Below, in pieces: positions 20,701-32,602 of a stretch of DNA of 64,000 nt. Each line of letters begins with the position of its first letter. The stretch's first letter is position 1. The translations under genes and the position numbers were made by a program. The notes beneath the pieces were generated by a model that saw only the letters and a program-made list of their open reading frames with translations, had not been told where the DNA came from and did no database searches. The stretch spans positions 13,369,613 to 13,433,612 of the forward strand of contig OZ038386.1 of assembly GCA_964036045.1 (NCBI GenBank), written 5' to 3'. The DNA is from Eutreptiella sp. 'Long Island Sound 2002'. Lineage: Eukaryota; Euglenozoa; Euglenophyceae; Eutreptiales; Eutreptiaceae.

Positions 20701-22704
20701 TTGCAGGGACAGGGAGACAGTGAGCGGCTGGCGGTAGTACTCGACTCTGAGTACGTCTTTGAGGGGAGAATGGAGTGGTCAACGAAGTGGGGGCAACACA
20801 ACTTGCACATTTCGCTGGGGAGGTGGGGCACAGGGACATGTGGGAAGCCATATTGAAGCGACGAGAGAAAGGGCACACGCACATTGGAGTACCATTGACC
20901 CCCTCACACCTGGGTGTAAAGGGCAATGATGGTGCTGACAAGATGACCCAGCAAGGCGGAAAGGCGCAGCCCCACAACAAGAAGCATCAATGAGCTCACC
21001 CGTATCCGTTCCAGGGACCTAGAACAAGTTGGGGCTGCAAGCCGTGACGGACATGGGGTTGGTGTCTTGGGGGTTGCCGTTGGTGGGACTGATGGTATCG
21101 GGTTCGGGGGCATCGAGTGCCAGTTTCAGTACAGATGTAAGTGACAGACGGCTATGACAGCTATTGGGTGTCCCATCCCTGTCCACAGCGTCGTTGGATT
21201 CTAGTACGGTGTCAGCGACACACACCACATGAATGGGGCAGCGTGACACCGGCGGCCAGAGGGCAATGAAGAGGGAGGGTAATAAAGAGATCTGGCCCAC
21301 TACCTATAGGTGTTTGCTTGAAGAGTGAGTGTGGCTTTGCTGCTTCTGGGAGACCAATGTGGAACGCAGCGGGGCTGCTACGCCGCCTTGAAAACTCATA
21401 CAGGAGCCATGGGGGCGCCCTATGGCGCCTTGCTGAAGGCAGCAAGAACACATGAGACGAGACAGTTTGCAAATTCTTCAGGGTGTGATGCCCAAGGTGC
21501 CGATCAGCTTCAGATTATGGCTGAGCATGGTGCAAGGGAGGGGGGGGCTAATCAACGCACCTGGCCCAACGGTAAAGGTGTCTGCTTCGTGGGTGTGCAC
21601 GGCTCCGCCGCTTTGAAGAGCATGCAAGCAACGGATGGGAATGCCTCCGCTGCCTTGTCAGACATGTTTCAGGGCGCCTTTGGAGCCAGTGAGGGCGCAA
21701 GAGACTGGACAGTTTGCATATTGATGAGGGTGTGATGGCCCAGGGTGACGGCTATCGTCAGATTATGGCCAAGCACGGCGACCCTGTTTTGCAGTCGTTT
21801 TCTGGGACCATGTGTCCAATTGCGTGTGGGAGTATTGATGCGCCATCTGGGAATCGAACTCAGGAACTCCCTGTTGAGGCATCATATACCATTACAGCTG
21901 AGCCAGTTACTCTTTTGGATGCTTCAGAAGGGAGAGCACATTGAGCACGGTGTCACAGACCAGTTCGGAAGTTGTCCGGGAGCGGTTAGGGAGAGAGGGG
22001 AACTTGCTATGCAGGGCGCGCGGGGCATCTTTTAGCAATTTTTGTACACCAGGGTATGTTGCTGTGTTGCTGTATTGACGTTATGGAAGCTGCGTTCTAT
22101 TTCACAGTTGGTGTGCGTTGTATTGCAGACCACTCATGTTTTCTTGAAACATGCTTGTCCAGTGCATGCGCATCACTAGTGACGCTGTCATAGCGCGCAT
22201 TGTTGGCCTTGGCCGCATGGGTGTGTCGTTGGTTCATCACCATGTTTTGCCGCATTCCTGTTGTAAGCCATTTGGGAGCATTCTGTGGGAGTAGACCATA
22301 AGGTTAAAAGCCCCGCCCGCAGGGCAAGCAATGCCTCAGGGCGAATGGGCGGGTCGAAGAGTTACTCCAGGAAGATGGCTACAGTACCCCCCTCTTCCAA
22401 TGCATCTCTGCCGCCACCTCACCAACTCCCCAACCCCAACACCCCAAGACCCCATTCTCACACGACTCTTGATGGCCCTTTTCAGGATCTGGTCCCACTG
22501 TTGCGTCGGCTTTACGAAAGTAAGCTCCCGGTCTCGGCCTTTCTGAACCAAATTTGGCAGGAGAAGCTTGTCCACACGATTGAGCCCGTGAGCCCCTTCC
22601 TTGGGTCCATGGGCCGCTTTTATCACGTGGGGGATCCTGTGCTGACGGAATCTGCCCATGTTGACCCAGATCCAGAGCCTGCGTGGCCGAAGGATGCATG
22701 GTGA
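17756..22704 (+). CDS. FCP/NIF-family (SCP- or TIM50-like) phosphatase, multi-exon
   Basis: Exons by my reading are 17756-18022, 18960-19265 and 22486 to at most 22704, all joined in phase 0 (GAG|gtttca, ccag|GTG, CAG|gttctc, ttcag|GAT). The HAD-type core shows DMDET (residues 58-62, nucleophile Asp58), WTSG (motif II), a Lys in THAVTKRLELLGRD, and IDNSPES (motif III). This predicts an active Ser/Thr protein phosphatase. The short spacing between motifs I and II is nearer to TIM50 than to classic SCPs. Exon 3 continues the domain with DLVPLLRRLY. The 3' end is unsettled: donors at 22518, 22588 or 22701 are possible, or the stop at 22702. The start at 17756 is the first Met after an open stretch; an upstream exon is possible. 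The proline-rich linker PLPPPPAAPKP precedes the domain. Confidence 0.8.
18190..18823. mobile_element. hAT-like MITE with 8-bp target duplication
   Basis: The element is 18198-18815 (618 bp) in intron 1 of the phosphatase. Its ends are inverted repeats of 25 bp (18198-18222 against the complement of 18791-18815, 23 identical), starting CATACTTGG and ending ACACCTGCCAA. The flanks are an identical GCTAGGAG at 18190-18197 and 18816-18823. Both subterminal regions carry direct repeats of about 31 bp containing ACACCTGCCGACACCTGC and TTTTTGTG. No transposase is present, so it is non-autonomous. Eight-base duplications fit hAT, though other superfamilies also make 8 bp. Confidence 0.9.
19266..22485. 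other. Phosphatase intron 2 with internal duplications
   Basis: This is a long intron by inference. Two related blocks lie at about 21320-21530 and 21580-21785; both contain GACAGTTTGCA, GGGTGTGATG and CAGATTATGGC and end in AGCAYGG, which indicates an old duplication of about 250 bp. A tRNA-like SINE head lies at 21849-21905. No confident gene was seen. Confidence 0.45.
21840..21911 (-). repeat. tRNA-derived SINE head, copy 1
   Basis: Read on the minus strand, an A box TGGCTCAGCTG (21905-21895) and a B box GAGTTCGATTCC (21861-21850) are spaced as in a tRNA (about 45 bp). The would-be acceptor stem does not pair and the D arm is poor, so this is not a working tRNA. A second copy with the same architecture is at 48475-48546. 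Confidence 0.6.
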
Positions 22705-22825
22705 GCCCTGGCTCACCCGCAGACACTCAACCTGCTCTGCTGTCGAGACAGCGAGGTCACGTGTCTCAGCTGTCAGAGAACATGCCTGAACCTGTAGTCC
22801 CCAATGCAAGCCCCAGGTGGGACAC

Positions 22826-22865
22826 TCACCTCACCTCACCTCACCTTGCCTCACCGCACCTCACT
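22826..22865. repeat. Short CTCAC pentanucleotide array
   Basis: About eight imperfect CTCAC units. The surrounding 22705-23500 has no recognisable gene. Confidence 0.7.
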
Positions 22866-23504
22866 GGGTCGCAAAACAGACTCGCTGCGTGCATCCCATT
22901 CCCAAGGGCAACCAGTAAACGCTGGTGCGCACACCTCGTGTAAATAGAATTGGGGTGAGGCGGGAGAAGTGGGGGAGGGTGTGGGAGGGGGCGGGCGAGT
23001 TTGAGGTGCATCACATGCTGCATTGGACCCACCGAATGTAACCCTGTAAAGATGCCCCCGGAACACTTTGTCCCTGACCACTATGCTCCTGGAGCACTGT
23101 CATTCCCCGATGCCATCAATCAATGTGGCATGCAGTGGTGGTGGGCGTCGGAGGGAGAGAAGGGACGCATGTGGTGGGGGCCGGTGACGAACGCTCCAGC
23201 CCGAAATTAGCACCTTTGACCAGTCGCCTGAACACCGTGGCGCCGCCCTGCCCCGGAGCATTGTGCCCCCTGAACGGTTTGCCCCCATGTCTGATGTGTG
23301 ACTCCGTAGGACTGCTCCCTGTGATGTGTCCCAGGCATTCTGTAGTGTGCCTGCCGCATTGTGTGGCTCCAGCGGCGTCGCACAAAGTGGGGTGGACCCA
23401 ACACCCGCGCCTCCGCCGCTGCCAACGTTGTGGCAACCTTTGGGCAAACGGACAAACTGGGGCAACGGGTAGGCGCAGCGCAAACTGCGAAGGCAACCAC
23501 TATC

Positions 23505-23632
23505 ACCACAACAACAACAACAACAACAAGAAGAACACCGCCGACAACACCACCACCACCACCAACAACAACAACAACGACAACACCAACACCAACACCA
23601 ACAACAGCAGCAGCAGCAATAACAACAACGTT
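23505..23632. repeat. CAN trinucleotide array 1
   Basis: Imperfect CAA/CAC/CAG triplets, with an occasional CCG or AAG. Similar arrays lie in the introns of the coiled-coil gene at 45382-45455, 45842-46022 and 47540-47682. Confidence 0.85.
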
Positions 23633-23638
23633 TGAGAG

Positions 23639-24151
23639 ACGGCCTTCGGAGGTCCGCTGCCCCCAGGGTACGCATACGGTTGGTACCACAGGGTGAGTGC
23701 CTGTTGCCGGGTCTTTCTTTTGGCAATGCGATGTTTTTTTTTTTTTGGTTGAGGTTTTGATTGCAGAATTGCGGTTCCCCGACGTGGTTGACGGTTGACC
23801 GGCGCGGAACCTCTGCTGAGGTGCGGGCCCGCTGGGGGGGGGGGGGGGGGCGGTCTGGGCACCCCCTGTTACCGTGTGGATTGCCGTGGGCCGTGTGGTG
23901 GGGTGGGATTCGGGTGCGTCTGGCGGAACGGAAGCTCCACGAACATGTTGAGGTCATATTGTACATTGTACAAGGGGCCCTAAATTGCCAGTCGGTCGTG
24001 TGCGCAGGCGCCATTCTTCGTCTTTACTCCATCGTCAAGTCTTCCCTGGCGGGTGTTGCCAGGCCATTTGAAACATCCCTTTGATTGCACATGGGGATTG
24101 CATTCGTCTGAATCCCCCCCTGAGCTGTCCATTGCGTTGCGGAATTTTTGA
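23639..24151 (+). CDS. Possible chain of three small exons
   Basis: Candidate exons are 23639-23692, 23767-23820 and 24008-24151 (stop TGA), all in phase 0. The first two are separated by a 74-bp intron-like sequence with a strong GTGAGT donor, a T-rich tract and a TTGCAG acceptor. Peptides begin TAFGGPLPPGYAYGWYHR, then NCGSPTWLTVDRRGTSAE, then APFFVFTPSSSLPW. The acceptor of the first is weak and follows the CAN array. The exons could be the 3' end of the phosphatase gene or a separate gene. No family is recognised. Confidence 0.3.
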
Positions 24152-27100
24152 TGTTCATGAGGTTGGGCTTTGCAACCCCCTGGGCCTGGGCCCGGCAGGA
24201 GTTGGCCAGGCAACGTGTAAGTTGCAACTCTGGCAGCTACCGACAGTGCTTGGGAGGGCATTTGCATATGTACAGCCACTTTGGGAGCTGCCACTCGGTG
24301 CTGGGTTTGCCATGCCATGGCATATTCCACCACCTTGCACCACTTCTGCCGTCTCTTGCACACGTGTGTGATGTCCGCTACTGTGTACCGTACCCCCCCG
24401 CCGCCCCTTCCTAGTGTCTAAGGCTTGTCCAAGATGCGGAGGGCGCAGGCATGGGGTCATTTTGGAGCCTGATTGAATGCGTTCCCAATTTGTAGATATC
24501 GGCCAAGCTGCTCGGTTTGTTTGCATTTTCTGTTGCGTTGCCGAGTCACCCCGGCTGTGTGGTTTGGCTGGCCGTCCTCCCTCCATTTGGCTCCCATTCA
24601 TTTGCTGTGGGTGAATGGCGATGAAACACAAGTATCTTTGAACCCGGTTGCGTCCACGTGCCCAGATGATAGAGTTTTGACTGCCACACACATGATACCA
24701 CCCGTATCTTGGGCCAGGGTGGCTGCGGTGTTCATAGCAGCAAACGGTAATTGTCACACTCCCGGTGGTATTTGAGACATGGGGTGTCAAGTACAACTCG
24801 GCCACGATCTAACCGCCGTTGGTTGCTGCCCGAATATCGGCAGCATTGGAAAATAGTCGTGGTTCTGCGGGCCCTTCCGCTTTGATGGCTTCCCCCATCC
24901 CCTCAAAACCTCCGCACTTGCAGTATTGCCACATACCATTCCCCCCTCCAAACATCGCGGTTCTGGGATGCCCGGTGGCGCCACCAGCACATTCTGGTCG
25001 CTGGCTGCTGGGCGCCCGCAAAGTCCTTTGCATTTTGAAGTGGTGGAGCCGTTGCATGGGACGTGTTTTGCTTCTGTGCCCTGGTCCCTCTTCTCAGCTG
25101 GTTGGCCCCCGCACTGCGGGTGTATGGCATTTCTGTTTGAGGCATCATGGGCACGGACCATCTGACTGGCGTGTTGGCGCCAAATTCTGGGTGTGTGTGT
25201 GGGTGTGTGGGTGTGGGTGTGGGTGTCTGTGCCGAAGGTGCTGTTGCCAAAAGGCAATGGCCCGAATGTCGTACCAATGGGAACTGCTGGACGGGTGGGC
25301 CCCCATACCAAACCCTAAAGCTAAGTCTCAAAACCCTTGTGTCGGTGCCAAGATGTTACACTCCAGGGGGCAATGTGCAGTGGGAAAAATGCGGGGCAGT
25401 GGGCAGTGGGCAGGGGATCCTGCTGTTCGCTGCCACAGTGCCGAGGGCAGTGGGCAGTGGAAATCTTTCAGCGCACTGCCTCACTGCCGGTTCTGTCCAT
25501 CACATCACTGCCGAGGGCGGTGGGCTGTGGGTGGGTGTCTGTGCCTGCATGTGTATCTGTTACTCCACGATTAGTGCCTGCTTGTCAAGGGAAGGACTGG
25601 ATGATGTGTGTGGGGGGGGGGGGGGGGGACAAGGCCTCAATGTGTGGGGGGGGGGGGGGCACAAGGCCTCAATGTGTGGGGGGGGGGGGGGGCACCACAC
25701 CAGTTTGACAATGGACTATGCCTGCGATTGGGTCTGCACCAATATGGAGGGCAACGTACCGGTTACGGTGTATTACAGGTGTGCTACGTCCATAGTGCTG
25801 CTTGTACCTCTGTGCCACGTGTCTTGAGCGACTGGACCCTTGGTGCAGTTGCCTACCCCTCCAAGAAGTTTGTGATGTTAGTGAGACGTCACACCAAGGT
25901 GCTCGCTAATGCAGAGGGATGATTTGGTTGAGCCAAGGTTGTAGTGCGCCCCGAGCACCAGTCGCTGAAGGTGTCCTGTCTGTGTGTTGCGTGTGTGAGT
26001 GTCTGGTCCCGGGTTGCGCTGCAGTTTGCGCTGCAGGACCTGAAGATTGCTCTGGCAAATACCCCAAGTGTACACCCACTGTTTGTATTGTACTGCACGG
26101 TATACTAGAAGAGAGAGTGTGTGTGCGCACCATGCAGCTGGAGCTTTTCACTGTGTGACTGATCCTCCATGCCTCAAGCACGCCCACACGCATGGGTGCG
26201 CTGAGGGACCGGATCGCGGTTCATTGTGAGCAAATGTTGAGTGCCCTACTCCGCACTTTCCATGATTTCCAGAGCTCCGGGTTTGACCCACAGTGTCACT
26301 TCTGTTCCCACCATATTGACACTGGTCTGACACTGCAAGCAGATAGTGGTGCGAAGTGCACCGCGGTAGGGACGGCACCCTGCGCTGGATGGGTGGGCAG
26401 CAGGGCATGCAAGTTCATTTTGTAGTCAACAGCAAGCAACAGCATTTTTTTTTTAGCAAATGGGTACGTCTCAACAAACAGATGGGGTTTGGTTGGCTTA
26501 CAGCACAGGGCGTACAGCACAGAGGGGGCATGCCCGAAAGAGTACACAGAAAGGGGACAGACCAGAGGCCCAACACGACTAGACTGATTTGACAGACCTG
26601 TCCTGGTGCGCCTCAAAGCTGCAGCTGTCTGCAGAAGGATGGATGCCTGGTCCTTTTCGGCTGACTTCATTCTTTTGCCTCAGGCTTGAGAAGAACACTA
26701 CACATGGCACTCGTGCCCTTGGTGTGTATGTGCTCGCGCCGGGTGTTTGTACTTGCGTGCGGCGTTCTTGTGTGTGTGTGTGTGTGTGTACTTTCGGCTT
26801 CACAAAAGGCATCTCATGATTGTTGTGTATGCACTGCGTGGCGCCATGTGGCGGTTTAGCTAACCGTCAGCTGTACCTTGCGTCAATTGCGCCATGACAT
26901 GTTTCTGCTGCGCCTTTGAGGTGCCGCCCCAGCGGGCTCTGCTGTGCGGAGCTGCACTGTGGATCCCTTCCTGCATGCCCTGCCTCTTGTACTGCACGAA
27001 GACACCGAACCTTCTGTGACAATTGATCTATGGATCTATGGGTATAGAGGAGCGTGCATCTAGGGAGATGTTCATGCGTGCCTTTGTGCGTTTGGGTATT

Positions 27101-27477
27101 TCGGTGTGGTTGCCTGTGGGTGCCTGTCTGTGTTTGTGTGTTTGTGTGTGCTGGTGTGTGTTTGTCTGTACATGGACATACATGGACGCTGTGACACAGC
27201 GACGCGCTCTGCATGCTGTGCATCTGTCTGTGGATCCTATACATGCGCCCTGGTGACGTGCGCAAAGCATGCGGTCACCTTGAGTTGCATTTCTTGTACT
27301 GTACATTATACACGTATGCACATGGGACATTGTGCACGGAGCAGCCCTGTGCTGTAGCGCAGGGCAGGGGGACGTAGGGGAGACGCCCTGGCCCTCAATG
27401 TACAGACGTCCGGCATGAGACTTCAAATATACATCACATGTGGCAGTACAACACGACGGTGCAGAGGGGGCGCACTT
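24152..27477. other. Gene-free stretch with G runs and GT repeats
   Basis: No credible gene was seen. At 25606-25695 three G runs of 12-18 bases are separated by a repeated CAAGGCCTCAATGTGTG. GT-rich tracts occur at 25190-25230, 26770-26790 and 27125-27165. Long frames in this region are low complexity. Confidence 0.5.
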
Positions 27478-27762
27478 AGCGCAGTGCGCGCGCAGTGCAA
27501 GCGCAGTGCAACTATTTGGGCGTGTGGCGGTACTAGAGACCCATACTTTGTGATCTAGGAGGGCATCATTGTTGTTTGAGAGTAGGTTTTGATACACTTC
27601 TTCCACATTGGGGATATGGCATTTTTGGATTTTCACCTAGTTTCACCCATTTCCACCTTTTTTCACACTTTGTTGCTTATTTCCACCACATCCACTCTTT
27701 TCTAGGTTGATTTCTCCCCACCATGGGACCTCGAGAAGGCAGAGGTCATGTATCCATGTTGT
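27478..27762. repeat. Dispersed repeat E, copy 1
   Basis: This is a direct repeat of 31054-31324. Shared blocks are GTGCAACTATTTGGGCGTG, GGCATCATTGTTGTTTGA, CCACATTGGGGATATGGCAT, TTTCACCTAG, ATTTCCACCAC and GATTTCTCCCCACCATGG, ending with the GAGAAGGCAGRGGT motif of the 6.4-kb minisatellite family. The copies are about four-fifths identical by eye. Confidence 0.8.
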
Positions 27763-30700
27763 TTTCCCCCCATCATGGGGAACCCGAGCAAGCACGGCCG
27801 GTGTCAGACCTCAAGATCATGATCAAGGCCGAGGGACAAGGCAGCATCCTCTCCAAGTCCTCTATCACGTCCAAGTACCATCATCGAAGGTGACCTCACG
27901 GGCTTGATCAACGCCAAGGACCCTTCGTGCTAGCCAAGACGTACCATGCCGTCATCCCGAGACAGTCGGCAGCGGGGCTATGCAGACGGCCATACCTAGC
28001 ACCCCCGGGTCCATCGTCCCACCCCCATTCGTGGAAGATGGACCACCTCCTGCCCCCAGTGAAGGAGGTCTCCCAGGGTCTACAGTGGGACATGGGAGTG
28101 CTTGGGGACTCTTCAGGGTGAACCTGGTCTAAAAAGTAGCACGCAATGCGCGCGCGGTGCAAGGGCGCCCCCAGGGATGGGGCCTCAGTAGTGGTGTGAT
28201 GAGTCTCACGGACTGGATGGGGATGGCATTGTGAGGAGGGCAACGACGACAGAGGTGCCTTCCTCTACCCTGCCTCCTAGGGGCCTTCTGGAGAGGTCGC
28301 ATAATTCAGCCGTCATGCCCCTGACGCCTGAACTAGTGCAGCCCGTTGCGGATCCCGGATGCAAGGACATATGGCTGGTCCTGACGCTAGGATGCCGTCG
28401 ACCACGCGAGCTGGAAGGGACGCTACCGGGTTTGACGGGATGAAGTGTCATTGTACGCTGGCGTGTGGAGTTCGCGCAGGCAACCTTCCTTTACCTTGCT
28501 TTGGCTCATGGTGGCCTTCTGGATGGTGTTAGAATGGATGATGGCCGTACAGGGGAAGGTGCAATGGCCTGCACCCTGAATAGTTGCTGCGCACGCACTG
28601 TCCCCTCATGCAGGAGGCTGTATAAACTGGGCATCTGCTGCTCATTACATATTTGCTGCATCTCATATCCTCCCAAACAGCCAGACAGCCTGAGACTAAA
28701 AGTACTGTCTCGTTGCGACTCACACTCATGCCTACCTCATGGAAATCCGGTGCCTGTCAACCCATGTGCCCCCCCCCCCCCCCGCCCCCTCTGGGCCCAA
28801 CAGTGCACCAAACAACAGACGGCTGATAGGCCGTGGCTTATGGGCGCCCCCTTTCCCGGTTTCTCGTGCAGGGGGCGGGAGGGGGGCGCTGACTGAGATG
28901 CTTTCTGTGCGGCTCATGTCATCTGAGGTCAACGTCTTTACAAACTGCCTCTTGATTCTGAAGCCCGCCATCCCTCTGCCTAAGTTTGTGCAAAGTCATG
29001 CACCCCCCCCCGGCCTTTCAACATAAGTTAATCCCATACACTCTAGTCCAGCCCACTGATGTACAGGTCTCCTACCTTCCTTCCCGGACTACAGATTGGC
29101 TCAGAGTTGTTGATCCACCTATCCACCTAAACCCACCGACCGAGAGTGCAGAGTGCCGCTGTCCACCCCAAATTTGCATTAAGCCGAGTTGGATCTGCCT
29201 GTGTAGGCAGGCCACATGAAGAGTTATACATGTAGTCCTGCGCGATGACCTGAGCGCTGTGAAGCAGGTATTCTCTCAGTTGTGCGATCCCCAGCGAAGA
29301 CTTTGCTGGCTTTTGTGATGGGGCTCGGCCTTTTTTATAAATTGGACATTGCTGTCCCATCATTGGGACTCCCGCATCTTTCGGCCCCTGCAGCTTGTGG
29401 CCTGGGAGTAGGGATCGGGATTGGTGGGGGCGGGGGGGTATCTCATAGTGTCAGATGTCCACCATCAGCAGCTGAGTGCTAACTAAGGCTAGTCACTGAT
29501 GCAAGGATTTCCAGACTGATTCAGACATGGTTGATCGGATGCTGAATTTTGTACATAGACCTGAAGGAAGAACAACAGAACAAGAGTAATTGTGCATGGG
29601 CTCCTAGGGACACATAGACAGCAGCTTGTCCACACTGAGGGTGCTCTTGCCACAGTGTGCACGGTGATGGATGACGTTGGTGCCGGGGATAACCCAAGGC
29701 AAAGACATGTTGTTTCAGAGCTGTGAGAAAACAAGAATTCAGTACCTACACCACCTCATGTTTAGACAGCATACCTGCAGCAAATGGGCACAGGAAGACG
29801 TACATTGGAGAGAGTTCCTGCAGTCCAGAAGGCTCCAGGAGATAACTGCAACCATTCAAAAGCCTCCTAGTGATAATTGCAATCATCAAGAGGCCTCCCG
29901 GAAAGAACAAAAACTCCCCAGAAGCCTCCAACCATAAAAAAAACTCGGAAGGCAGGTGTTGTGCTTGCAATTGAGCTTTTCAATGGGCTGTTTGGGTGGG
30001 TGCAGTTTGGAAAGGTTCACCGTCGTTTGAGCAGTTGCCACAGTGGTTGCCACAGTGGAGACACAGTGCGCATGCAGAGCAACAACACTCTCAACGCACC
30101 AGGTGCTATTTGCACAAGTTTAGTGTTGTCGCCACTCTTCGCGTATGCAGACAGGGCATGCTGCAGAGATGTGGGCACACTGCACAAAATGCACAAATCA
30201 AGGCATGGCCATTCCAGGATTTACCCACATAGAGGCCCCAGTCACTCCTGGAGACTGCAAGTTTTGTGGTCAACCCTTTTGGATGGGAAATACCCCAAGG
30301 CTTGTGTTTAGTTTTTGCATTTTGCACAGAGCAGAGTCACCCCCCCGCCCTGGACCCCCCTTCCGTTTGAGGTGGGTCAAAAGTAGGCCTTTGTGCACCA
30401 TAGAATTTTCAAGCTGTGTAATTTTGGCTTAAAAGATGGTTGGCACTCACCTAGCATGCTAATGTTCCCTCACAAGTGCTTATGTACCCGGGGGGGGGGG
30501 GGTTGACATTGGTGTGGTTTGGTTGACCCGGACCAAAATTTTTCCACGTGTGATCCAAGTATTCCCTGCAAGGACCTTCAGAAGGACACGGTTATGTAGC
30601 CACTTTGATCCCTCTTTGCTTTTGAGACACTGAAACAGCAAGGGTTATTGTGGTGAATGTAAGTATGCAAGGAGGGTGCATGCACGGGCCAAATGGACGT

Positions 30701-31053
30701 GTACCACTAGGAGGATAACAGGGCGAATCAGAATATCACCAGACTCACCCATGCAAGTCCCTGGAGCAAAGAAAACTTGTCATAGGTGAGAAGACAAGGG
30801 CCAAACATGAGTCGTGGCAACCCCAAGTCGCTCTGCAGGTATACTCAAGGTAGGAATATAAGTTGCTCCTTCTTTGTCATCCGTGATCCCTGTCCTTGAC
30901 AGGGGAAGAAGCTATGGTATGTTTTGAGAGTGTAATTAGATGCCGAGATTGACTCGTACTGCTGCAGAACTATTGCAGCTTCGTCAAAGAAAAAAAGTAT
31001 GCAAGGAGGGTGCATGTACGTTTGCCGAGGGAAAATACATACGTGGCATATGG
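27763..31053. other. Gene-free stretch between the two E repeats
   Basis: Weak protein-like text near 27800-28120 is broken by stops. C and G runs lie at 28771-28783 and 30490-30500. A short duplicated AGTATGCAAGGAGGGTGCATG occurs at 30662 and 30996. Nothing can be assigned a function. Confidence 0.45.
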
Positions 31054-31324
31054 GGGCCCCTTAAACGCAGTGCACGCACAGTGCAACTATTTGGGCGTGG
31101 GGCCGTACTAGATTTGTGGTTTGTGATACTCTGGGCATCATTGTTGTTTGACAGCAGGTTTTGATGCTTTGTCCACATTGGGGATATGGCATTTTCACCC
31201 GGTTTCACCTAGTTCCACCCCTTCTCACACATTTTGTGCTCATTTCCACCACGACCACTCCTTTCTGGGGTGATTTCTCCCCACCATGGGGACGCTGAGA
31301 AGGCAGGGGTTATTTAGCCATATT
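31054..31324. repeat. Dispersed repeat E, copy 2
   Basis: See copy 1 at 27478-27762. The same order and orientation, with small indels. This copy ends GAGAAGGCAGGGGTTATTTAG. Confidence 0.8.
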
Positions 31325-31879
31325 GACACATATTCCGTCGGTCCCTTCACTGATCATGATCATCAAACAGGGATTCTAAAGAGAAGATGAAGAGTACATG
31401 GCATGTTAGACATCTTACGTGCGATGTTGATGTCAGATATCTGACATGAATGTGTGATATTGCGTCAGTACATAACATTAAGGTACAAGGAAGTCCAGCA
31501 CACACAAGTTTCAGTAGAGTAAACCCATCAAATTTGGATGCAACATTTTTTAGTGAAAAAAAACAATAAAAAAAGATTTTCCATGTCAAATTCCAATGCA
31601 TTAATTTACTTGGGGCCTCTTTTTTAGTTGATCGCCCCACTATTTGTTTTTCAGCAACCGGAGATATGGCGAACCCAAAAAGACTTTTTCACCCGCCTGC
31701 TTGCTGCTGCTAAAATATGTTGCTCACCCTGCACCCTTGGAAGGGTTGTAAAACCTCCACTGTGAAACCCACGAAACCCATCTTAGTAAAAATCTTGTTT
31801 TCTGCCACAAACCTAGCACTGGACCAGAATTGTATGGATGACTTTATTTTGAATAAGGGGAACCACTATAAACACGGAT

Positions 31880-32602
31880 TCAGCTAGTTGTAAGCATGAT
31901 GGCAATGTGATTGGGAGAAGTTGATTGGATGGATTGGTTTGGCTTATCGCGTTGCTCACGAATACCACGATGGCTTCTTGTATGTGTGTGCAGGCATGGG
32001 TGAACCCTAACTCTTGCGGGCTGAGAAACCTGTTCACTGTCCGTCACATGCCATAGTAGAAAAAGATGAAATCTACACCAAATTTCAGGTTCCCCCCCGC
32101 ACCACCGCCTGTCGTCGAATGTAGGCCGTGGATGTGTCAAAGTTTCAAAATGAACATGTGCTGTTGATAAGCAAGGGGCATAGCCGAGAATGCTCAAGAT
32201 AGACGGATGCATCTCGGGTCCAAAATGTTTTGAAGCACTGGCATGCACCAAGGAGCCAACGAGGCGGATTGTGGCCACTGCATTCATCCACTGCATGCAA
32301 ACCTTAAAAGCCTCAAGGATCAACCAAAATGGTCGTCTACCAAACGCAACCGCAATCGTCATTGATGACCACTCTGGTACAGCCCGCCGACACCACGATA
32401 CTCGTGCAAAAAAACGAGCCATAAGCTTCCCCGACTTTATCCCGCTCACAGCCATTGGCGAAGGATTCTTGGTGTGACATGCAATCCACCAGACAAAGTT
32501 CTTGTTCCCCAAACGTAATTCGCCCAGTTGAGATGGATTGCAGTTAAATGAATTTCTTTTTGTGACAGGGCATGTTTCGGATGCAATGGCAATATTGTTC
32601 AC
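31880..32602 (-). CDS. Hypothetical ORF, 240 codons, unrecognised
   Basis: This frame is long for a region of moderate G+C content, running from an ATG at 32602 to a stop at 31880. It has no recognisable domain. The middle (FGRRPFWLILEAFKVCMQ, GSLVHASASKHFGPEMHPS) looks protein-like; the C-terminal third is His/Arg/Ser-rich and less convincing. It lies 540 bp downstream of the FKBP frame on the same strand. Chance or a transposon remnant cannot be excluded. Confidence 0.25.
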   Translation of the reverse strand: MNNIAIASETCPVTKRNSFNCNPSQLGELRLGNKNFVWWIACHTKNPSPMAVSGIKSGKLMARFFARVSWCRRAVPEWSSMTIAVAFGRRPFWLILEAFKVCMQWMNAVATIRLVGSLVHASASKHFGPEMHPSILSILGYAPCLSTAHVHFETLTHPRPTFDDRRWCGGEPEIWCRFHLFLLWHVTDSEQVSQPARVRVHPCLHTHTRSHRGIREQRDKPNQSIQSTSPNHIAIMLTTS

